Positions 8,317-14,127 of a DNA stretch of 64,000 bases are shown here, piece by piece. The stretch comes from Methylobacterium oryzihabitans (GTDB lineage Bacteria > Pseudomonadota > Alphaproteobacteria > Rhizobiales > Beijerinckiaceae). A program made the translations under genes and the position numbers. The stretch covers positions 1-64,000 of the forward strand of contig NZ_SACP01000010.1 of assembly GCF_004004555.2 (NCBI RefSeq), read 5' to 3'. Positions within the stretch are counted from its first letter, which is position 1. The number at the start of each line of letters is the position of its first letter. The notes below the pieces were generated by a model. It made no database searches and was not told where the DNA came from. It was given only the letters and a program-made list of their open reading frames with translations.

Positions 8317-9585
8317 ATGGATGCGCGCGCGCGCGAACGGGGCCTGACGCGGGAAGCCCCCGTCACCGGTCCGCCTCAGGTCGGGCAGAGCGCCGTACCC
8401 GCCGCGGCCGGCGGCCCGGCCGCCGTCGTGCTCGCGGGCCTGAGCCTGTCGCACCTCCTCAACGACCTGATCCAGTCCCTGCTGCCGGCGATCTACCCGC
8501 TGCTCAAGCAGTCCTACCGGCTCGATTTCGGCCAGATCGGCCTCATCACCCTCGCGTTCCAGCTCACCGCCTCGCTGCTCCAGCCGGTGGTCGGGCTGTT
8601 CACCGACAGGCACCCGCAGCCGTTCTCGCTCGCGGCCGGCATGATGATCTCGCTGGCGGGCCTGCTGCTGCTCTCGACCGCCGGGAGCTTCCCGATCCTG
8701 CTCCTGGCCGCCTGCCTCGTCGGGATGGGCTCGGCGATCTTCCACCCGGAAGCCTCGCGGGTGGCGCGCCTCGCCTCGGGCGGGCGCTTCGGCCTCGCCC
8801 AGTCGGTGTTCCAGGTCGGCGGCAATGCCGGCTCGGCGATCGGGCCGCTGCTCGCCGCCTTCATCGTGGTGCCGAACGGCCAGGGCAGCGTCGCGGTCTT
8901 CGCGGTGGCGGCGCTCGCCGGCTTTGCGATCCTCAGCCTCGTCGGGCGGTGGTACCGCGGCCGTCTCGCCGCCGGCGCCGGCCGTCGCAGGGCCGGCGGA
9001 CCGGCCGCCGGCACGCTGCCGCGCTCGCGGGTGGTCGCCACCATCGCGATCCTGCTGGTGCTGATCTTCTCGAAGTTCTTCTACATGGCGAGCTTCAGCT
9101 CGTACTTCACCTTCTACCTGATCCACCATTTCGGCGTCTCGGTGCAGGAATCGCAGCTTTATCTGTTCGTGTTCCTCGGCGCGGTCGCGGTCGGCACCGT
9201 GGTCGGCGGGCCGATCGGCGACCGGTTCGGGCGCAAGGTCGTGATCTGGGGCTCGATCCTCGGCGTGCTGCCGTTCACGGTGGCGCTGCCGCACGTCAAC
9301 CTCGCCTGGACCGTGGTGCTGACGGTGCCGATCGGGATGATCCTCGCCTCGGCGATGCCGGCGATCCTCGTCTACGCGCAGGAACTGCTGCCCGGCCGGG
9401 TCGGGCTGGTCGGCGGCCTGTTCTTCGGCTTCGCCTTCGGCATGGGCGGGCTCGGCGCCGCGATCCTCGGCGAGATCGCCGACCTCACCAGCATCGAGAC
9501 CGTGTACCGCGCCTGCGCCTACCTGCCGGCGATCGGCCTGCTCGCCGCCTTCTTGCCCCGGCTCCAGCCGGCGCCCAAGACCTGA
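8317..9585 (+). CDS. MFS transporter, fosmidomycin-resistance (Fsr) type
   Basis: The 422-residue protein has 12 predicted membrane segments. Its first helix region (LSLSHLLNDLIQSLLPAIYP) and the following LDFGQIGLITLAFQLTASLL resemble the Fsr subgroup of the major facilitator superfamily, drug or metabolite exporters driven by proton exchange. GDRFGRKVVIWGSILG is the MFS loop motif of the second half. ATG at 8317 is chosen because GGGAGGGACGGG lies just before it; upstream in-frame sequence is not conserved. It is divergent from the sugar transferase. The substrate cannot be inferred from the neighbours. Confidence 0.87.
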   Translation: MDARARERGLTREAPVTGPPQVGQSAVPAAAGGPAAVVLAGLSLSHLLNDLIQSLLPAIYPLLKQSYRLDFGQIGLITLAFQLTASLLQPVVGLFTDRHPQPFSLAAGMMISLAGLLLLSTAGSFPILLLAACLVGMGSAIFHPEASRVARLASGGRFGLAQSVFQVGGNAGSAIGPLLAAFIVVPNGQGSVAVFAVAALAGFAILSLVGRWYRGRLAAGAGRRRAGGPAAGTLPRSRVVATIAILLVLIFSKFFYMASFSSYFTFYLIHHFGVSVQESQLYLFVFLGAVAVGTVVGGPIGDRFGRKVVIWGSILGVLPFTVALPHVNLAWTVVLTVPIGMILASAMPAILVYAQELLPGRVGLVGGLFFGFAFGMGGLGAAILGEIADLTSIETVYRACAYLPAIGLLAAFLPRLQPAPKT

Positions 9586-9657
9586 TTCCGACGCGGCTGA
9601 AGCCATCGCCGCGCCCGGAGCCGGTCCTCCGCGGATCCGGCCCCGGCCCGTCGCCGC

Positions 9658-9993
9658 CTACTCGGCGGCGGCGCTCGCCGGCCGCGCGAGGGTCTGGATC
9701 GTCTCGAACCCCTCGAAGTTCGGGTGCCCGAGGTAGAGCGGGCGCGAACCCGGCGCCTTGCTGTGCGCCTTGCGGAACTGCTCCGAGCGGGTCCACGCCT
9801 CGAAGGCGTCCCGCGACTCCCACACCGTGTGCGAGGCGTAGAGGACGTGATCCTCGTTCTCCGGCCCGCGCAGCATGTGGAACTCGACGAAGCCCGGCAT
9901 CTCGCCGAGATGGCTGTCGCGGCCGAGCCAGAGCTGCTCGAACTCCTGCGTGGCGTCCTTGTAGACCTTGAACCGGTTCATCGCGATGAACAT
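9658..9993 (-). CDS. IsdG/HmoA-type heme-degrading monooxygenase
   Basis: The 111-residue protein is a dimeric alpha/beta-barrel monooxygenase of the antibiotic-biosynthesis-monooxygenase family. It carries Asn6 (in MFIAMN), Trp67 (EAWTRS) and His77 (KAHSK), the same residues and spacing as the Asn-Trp-His triad of IsdG/IsdI heme oxygenases. This suggests cleavage of heme to release iron. ATG at 9993 follows GAGG at good spacing. No heme-uptake genes are next to it; it converges with the MFS gene. Regulation by iron is plausible, but no Fur or Irr site was recognised in the 577 bases upstream. Confidence 0.83.
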   Translation of the reverse strand: MFIAMNRFKVYKDATQEFEQLWLGRDSHLGEMPGFVEFHMLRGPENEDHVLYASHTVWESRDAFEAWTRSEQFRKAHSKAPGSRPLYLGHPNFEGFETIQTLARPASAAAE

Positions 9994-10570
9994 GGGAACC
10001 TCGTCGTGGCCGTGCGGCGCCCGGCGCCGGGTGGCGCGACTCAAGGCGATTTGCCGGTTCAGATCAAGCCGACCGTGCCCGTCGGCGGGATCGCGACCCG
10101 GCATGTCGACCGGGGCGGAGGCCGTGATATGTCAGTTTTGGCCGAGACATCTCGCGGCCTAGGCCGGATGGCCGAGGGATTCTGTCGCGGCGATACTCGG
10201 CCGCCCGCCTTCGGTATTTTTCAACACGCTTCTTCCCTTGGGGAATACGCCCTGAGCGTGTAGGGTGAGTCGGAGTTGCATATCGGCTCTCCTCGATCGG
10301 GCGGCATCCGTGCCCCCTCTCGGACGAATCGGCCTATGCCAGCTGCCGTCACCCGACGTGAGGGAGGGAGGGACGCCGTGCGCGCCCGCTCCGCCTTCTC
10401 GCCGTGACGGTCGCGCGAGACCGGTTCGCGGAGTGTCCGCGCACGGTGTCGTTGGTTGAAGCGCCGGACAGGCTCCGCGTCCTCCCGCGGAGCCGGTTCG
10501 GGATCCGCCGGCGGAGCGCGCCGCACCGGCCTCGCCGGCGGCAGGCCGCCGGTCACGACGTAGAGGATGT
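9994..10570. other. Intergenic region with a nested hairpin, no gene seen
   Basis: This divergent gap lies between the heme monooxygenase and the XRE regulator. No frame has a recognisable product. At 10224-10261 ACACGCT and AGCGTGT are inverted, and between them TTCCC and GGGAA (10233-10245) form a second short stem with a 3-base loop. No T-run follows on either strand, so it is not an intrinsic terminator. The rest shows nothing I can name. Confidence 0.45.
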
Positions 10571-10975
10571 ATGCCCAAGCAGACCACAGAGGTCGATCGT
10601 CTCGTCGGCGTCCGCATCACCGCCCTGCGCAAGGCCAAGGGACTCAGCCAGACCGCGCTCGGCAACGCGGTCGGCGTGACCTTCCAGCAGGTCCAGAAAT
10701 ACGAGAAGGGGCAGAACCGCGTCGGCGCCGGCCGGCTGCGCGAGATCGCGCGGCTGCTCGAGGTCCCGGTCTCGGCCTTCTTCGAGGATCGGGCCGAGGA
10801 GACCGGTGGCGACGACAACGTCTTCGGCTTCCTCAACGTGCCGGGCGCGATCGATCTCCTGCGCGCCTACGTTCAGGTCGAGGACGACCAGATGCGGCGC
10901 GAGGTGCTCTCGATCACCCGCTCGGCCGCCCGCCTGAGCCGGACCCCCGCCGTGCCGGACGACGCAGAGGAGTGA
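10571..10975 (+). CDS. XRE-family helix-turn-helix transcriptional regulator
   Basis: The 134-residue protein has one lambda-repressor-like HTH domain at residues 10-70 (VGVRITALRKAKGLSQTALG then VTFQQVQKYEKGQNRVGAG). A short acidic region and a C-terminal helix with regularly spaced Leu and Arg follow, probably for dimerisation. The FQQVQKYEKG..R recognition region is shared with the PraR-like regulators of rhizobia. The target is unknown. Its gene is separate from cobB, which converges with it, so it need not control cobalamin synthesis. The stop TGA is also the first three bases of a family A repeat. Confidence 0.88.
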   Translation: MPKQTTEVDRLVGVRITALRKAKGLSQTALGNAVGVTFQQVQKYEKGQNRVGAGRLREIARLLEVPVSAFFEDRAEETGGDDNVFGFLNVPGAIDLLRAYVQVEDDQMRREVLSITRSAARLSRTPAVPDDAEE

Positions 10976-11095
10976 TACGGTTTTTGGACCTTTCGTTCCG
11001 GAAACCGTATCACCAGCCCGCGCGGTGGAGCCGAAGGCTCCACACACCTGAGCGAAGCCGAAATCCGCATCGCGAAGCGATCGGAAACCGTACGA
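10973..11095 (+). repeat. Dispersed intergenic repeat, family A copy 2
   Basis: The clearest copy of family A. TGATACGGTTT (10973-10983) and AAACCGTATCA (11002-11012) are perfect 11-base inverse copies around an 18-base loop. CCAGCCCGCGCGG and CCTGAGCGAAGCCGAAATCC follow, and it ends with AAACCGTACGA. Its first three bases are the stop codon of the XRE gene, and its end is 8 bases from the cobB stop, so it fills the whole space between two convergent genes. The hairpin might help end transcription, but it lacks a T-run. Confidence 0.87.
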
Positions 11096-11102
11096 GGCCC
11101 GC

Positions 11103-12428
11103 TCAGCCCGCCGCGATGAGGTGGAAGAAGCTGCCGGTGACCTCGCCGCGACGGTGGCCGGCGAAGCCGAGATCGCGGCCCTCCGCATCCGAGACCCGCG
11201 CCAGGGCGGACGATTCGTCGGGGGCGTCGGTCAGTTCGCTGGCGTAGTGGAACTCGTGCCCGACGAGGCGCCCGCCCGCCGGGCCGAGGCGACCGGCGGC
11301 GACGAGATGCGCGACCCGGTAACCGAGATGGAGCCGGCGCCGGGCGTAGGAGGTCGCGACCGGCAGCAGCCCCGCCATGGCGTGGGTCGCGCCCTCGGCA
11401 TCCACCAGACCGTCGCCGAGCACCATGTAGCCGCCGCACTCGCCATGGACCGGCCGGGTCGTCGCGAAGCGGCGCAGGCCGCCGAGGAAGCGGTCCGACG
11501 CGGCGAGGCGCCCGGCCTGCAGTTCCGGATAGCCGCCCGGCAGCCAGCAGGCGTCGCAATCCTCCGGCGGCGGCTCGTCGGCGAGCGGCGAGAACGGCAC
11601 CAGTTCGGCCCCGGCGGCGCGCCAGCCGGCGGTCATGTGCGGATAGACGAACGAGAACGCGGCGTCGCAGGCCAGCGCGATCCGCTGCCCCGGCGGCCGC
11701 GGCAGCGTGGCGGCGGAGGGCGGCGGCACCGCGCCGGCGGCGGCGGCCACGACCGCGTCGAGGTCGATCCCGGATTCCGCCAGGTCGGCGAGGCGGTCGA
11801 GCCGCGCGTCGAGGCCCGCGGTCTCGCGGGCCTGGACCAGACCGAGATGGCGCTCCGGCAGGGTCAGGGCGTCGTCGCGGGCGAGGGCGCCCAGCACCCG
11901 CAGGCCGACCCGCTCCAGCCCGGCTTCGACCAGCCGGCGGTGCCGCGGGCTCGCCACCTTGTTGAGGATCACGCCGGCGAGGCGCAGCCGCGGATCGTAG
12001 GCGGTGACGCCGAGCGCCGTCGCGGCGGCCGATTGCGCCGCCCCGGACACGTCGAGGACCAGGATCACCGGCCAGCCGTAGCGCGCCGCGACCTCGGCAT
12101 TGGCGCCGCTGCGGCCTTCCGCCGCCACGACGCCGTCGAACAGCCCCATCGAGCCTTCCGCCACCACGAGGTCGGCGCCGTCGCCGACCGCCCCGGCCAC
12201 CGCGTCGAGCAGGGGCGGGTCCATCGCGAAGCTGTCGAGGTTGTAGCTCGGCCGTCCGGTCGCGGCGGCGTGGAAGGCCGGGTCGATGTAGTCCGGGCCG
12301 CACTTCGCGCCGGCCACCGAGAGGCCGCGGCGGGCCAGCGCCCGCAGCAGCGCCAGGGTCACGGTGGTCTTGCCCGATCCCGAGCGGATCGCGGCGACGA
12401 GGAGCCCGCGGGGGAGGCTTGCGGTCAC
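11103..12428 (-). CDS. cobB: Cobyrinic acid a,c-diamide synthase
   Basis: CobB amidates the a and c carboxylates of the corrin ring using glutamine and ATP (hydrogenobyrinate in the aerobic route). The 441-residue protein has an N-terminal P-loop-like SGSGKTTVTLALLRAL, CGPDYIDPAFH and EGSMGLFDG. It is followed by a C-terminal class I glutaminase-like domain with CDAAFSFVYP, LPGGYPELQ and the nucleophile region GECGGYMVLG, then GHEFHYASE. GTG at 12428 is chosen because GGAGACCCC lies 4 bases upstream and homology starts at once (SLPRGLLVAAIRSGSGKTT). It is divergent from cbiD, with a repeat in the shared spacer. Confidence 0.95.
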   Translation of the reverse strand: MTASLPRGLLVAAIRSGSGKTTVTLALLRALARRGLSVAGAKCGPDYIDPAFHAAATGRPSYNLDSFAMDPPLLDAVAGAVGDGADLVVAEGSMGLFDGVVAAEGRSGANAEVAARYGWPVILVLDVSGAAQSAAATALGVTAYDPRLRLAGVILNKVASPRHRRLVEAGLERVGLRVLGALARDDALTLPERHLGLVQARETAGLDARLDRLADLAESGIDLDAVVAAAAGAVPPPSAATLPRPPGQRIALACDAAFSFVYPHMTAGWRAAGAELVPFSPLADEPPPEDCDACWLPGGYPELQAGRLAASDRFLGGLRRFATTRPVHGECGGYMVLGDGLVDAEGATHAMAGLLPVATSYARRRLHLGYRVAHLVAAGRLGPAGGRLVGHEFHYASELTDAPDESSALARVSDAEGRDLGFAGHRRGEVTGSFFHLIAAG

Positions 12429-12473
12429 GAAGGGGTCTCCGGTGCGGCCGGGGGCGGCGTTTGCCCGGACGGG

Positions 12474-12577
12474 CACCGTATCACGAGCCCGCGCGGCGCA
12501 TGAGCGAGGCCGAAATCCGCATCGCGATAGCGACTGCAACGCAGTCGCCGAGCGATCAATCGGATTTCGTATGATAC
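12474..12577 (+). repeat. Dispersed intergenic repeat, family A copy 3 (5'-truncated)
   Basis: The copy lies in the 157-base spacer between divergent cobB and cbiD. It keeps CACCGTATCACGAGCCCGCGCGG, read in pieces as ACCGTATCA and GAGCCCGCGCGG, then TGAGCGAGGCCGAAATCCGC and GCCGAGCGATCAATCGG, and ends in TTTCGTATGATA. The left hairpin arm present in the other copies is missing, so this copy is shortened. It ends about 10 bases before the cbiD start codon and so overlaps the probable promoter area. Confidence 0.82.
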
Positions 12578-12585
12578 CACGCGCC

Positions 12586-13686
12586 ATGGACGAGACGCGA
12601 CCGAGCGGCCCCCTGCGCCGCGGCTGGACCACCGGCGCCTGCGCGGCGGCGGCGGCCAAGGCCGCCTATCACGGCGCGCGCGGCGCAGCCTTCCCGGATC
12701 CGGTCGAGATCCCGCTGCCGGGCGGCAGCCGCCCGGCCTTCGCGCTGGCGGTGTCGGAACGGCTCCCCGACGGCGCCCGGGCCGGCATCGTCAAGGATGC
12801 CGGCGACGATCCCGACGTGACCCACGGCGCCCTCGTGATCGCGACGGTGTGGCCGCGCCCCCCGGGATCGGGTCTGCATTTCCGCGCCGGGCCGGGGGTC
12901 GGCACCGTGACCCGGGCCGGCCTGCCGCTGCCGGTCGGCGAGCCGGCGATCAACCCGGTGCCGCGCCGGATGATCGCCGAGGCCCTGAGCGAGGCGGCGG
13001 CCGAGGCCGGCGGCACCCCGGACGCGGTGGTCGAGATCGCGGTTCCAGGCGGCGAGGAACTGGCGGCGCGCACCCTCAACCCCCGGCTCGGCATCCTCGG
13101 CGGCCTGTCGATCCTCGGCACCACCGGGATCGTGGTGCCGTATTCCTGCGCCGCCTGGATCGACACGATCCATCGCGGCATCGACGTCGCCCGGGCGGCG
13201 GCGCTGACCCACGTCGCCGGAGCGACCGGCTCGACCTCGGAGGCGGCGGTGCAGCGCCTGCACGGCCTGTCCGAGCCGGCGCTGATCGACATGGGCGACT
13301 TCGCCGGCGGCATGCTGAAGTACCTGCGCCGCCACCCGGTGCCGCGGGTCACCGTCGCGGGCGGCATCGCCAAGATGACCAAGCTCGGCCACGGCCTGCT
13401 CGACCTGCATTCCCGGGCCGGGCCGGTCGATCTCGCGTGGCTCGCCGGGCGGCTGCGCGAGGTCGGCGGCGGCGACCTCGCCGAACGGGCGGCTGGCGCC
13501 AACACCGCCCTCGAAGTCCTCGGCCTCGCCGAGGCGCGCGGCCTGCCCCTCGCCGACGACGTGGCGCGGCACGCCTGGGAGACCGCCGCCCGGGTGCTCG
13601 CAGGCTCCGGCAGCGAACTCGAAGTCGTGGTGTTCGACCGCACCGGCGGCCTCGCCGGGCGGGCGCCGTTCCGGCGCGTCGGATAG
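12586..13686 (+). CDS. cbiD: Cobalt-precorrin-5B (C1)-methyltransferase CbiD
   Basis: CbiD methylates C-1 of the corrin ring with S-adenosylmethionine during ring contraction. The 366-residue protein starts with the family signature RRGWTTGACAAAAAKAA and has KDAGDDPDVTHGALV, NPVPRRMI and YSCAAWIDTIHRGIDVARAA. ATG at 12586 is the first start in front of this homology. CbiD belongs by name to the anaerobic pathway but occurs in many alphaproteobacteria. BluB at 42761-43402, which needs oxygen, indicates an aerobic lifestyle. The last codons and stop are duplicated just downstream (13662-13716). Confidence 0.95.
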   Translation: MDETRPSGPLRRGWTTGACAAAAAKAAYHGARGAAFPDPVEIPLPGGSRPAFALAVSERLPDGARAGIVKDAGDDPDVTHGALVIATVWPRPPGSGLHFRAGPGVGTVTRAGLPLPVGEPAINPVPRRMIAEALSEAAAEAGGTPDAVVEIAVPGGEELAARTLNPRLGILGGLSILGTTGIVVPYSCAAWIDTIHRGIDVARAAALTHVAGATGSTSEAAVQRLHGLSEPALIDMGDFAGGMLKYLRRHPVPRVTVAGGIAKMTKLGHGLLDLHSRAGPVDLAWLAGRLREVGGGDLAERAAGANTALEVLGLAEARGLPLADDVARHAWETAARVLAGSGSELEVVVFDRTGGLAGRAPFRRVG

Positions 13687-13716
13687 CAGAGGCGCCGTTC
13701 CGGCGCGTCGGATAGC
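13662..13716 (+). repeat. 29-base tandem duplication over the cbiD stop
   Basis: The 26-base string starting GGCGCCGTTCCGGCGCGTC and ending GGATAGC occurs at 13662-13687 and again at 13691-13716, a period of 29. The first copy encodes the last residues of CbiD and its TAG stop; the second is untranslated. The unit itself contains the palindromic pieces GGCGCC and CGGCGCG. Confidence 0.9.
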
Positions 13717-13785
13717 GGAGCAGGCGGAACGGAACCGCGGAGCTTGGCGTTGGGGCCTCGTTCCCCGTTCCGGACCGGAGCCGGC

Positions 13786-14121
13786 ATGCGTCTGCGTCAT
13801 CTCCTCCTCGCCTTCTGCCTCCTCGTCGGCTTCGGCGGCCTCGCCGGCGCCTCGCCGCTGATGCCGCGCGCCGCGGTGACGGTCGCGCTCGACCAGCCCA
13901 GCACGGTCGAGACGGTGCGCTGGCGCCGCCACCGGCACTGGCGCGGGCATCGCGGCTGGCGCCGGCACCACTGGCACCACCGGCATTGGCATCACCGCCG
14001 CTACCATCACCGGCGGCACTGGCACCGGCGACACCACGTCCGCTCCCTGCGCTTCAGCCGCCCGGCGGCCGTGCGCGGGCAAGCCCATCGCTGGATCGAG
14101 CCCCGCGCGGCGGGACGCTGA
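13786..14121 (+). CDS. Small secreted His/Arg/Trp-rich protein
   Basis: The 111-residue protein has a clear signal peptide (MRLRHLLLAFCLLVGFGGL, cleavage near GAS). After about 30 ordinary residues comes a block (about 46-86) made almost only of His, Arg and Trp, such as RRHRHWRGHRGW and HWHHRHWHHRRYHHRR. His-rich secreted proteins often bind metal, but that is inference. The ATG at 13786 is preferred over an upstream in-frame start at 13744 because the signal peptide begins there. It stands just before the PBP gene (6-base gap) and may be cotranscribed with it. No known domain is recognised. Confidence 0.75.
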   Translation: MRLRHLLLAFCLLVGFGGLAGASPLMPRAAVTVALDQPSTVETVRWRRHRHWRGHRGWRRHHWHHRHWHHRRYHHRRHWHRRHHVRSLRFSRPAAVRGQAHRWIEPRAAGR

Positions 14122-14127
14122 CGCGCG

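Noticed and set aside
10221-10556. Minus-strand frame of 111 codons in the regulator spacer
   Set aside because: No ribosome site, no hydrophobic or conserved segment; composition fits random GC-rich sequence.
12429-12585. Cobalamin riboswitch between cobB and cbiD
   Set aside because: No B12-box-like GCCACUG is visible, and the spacer is largely a family A repeat.
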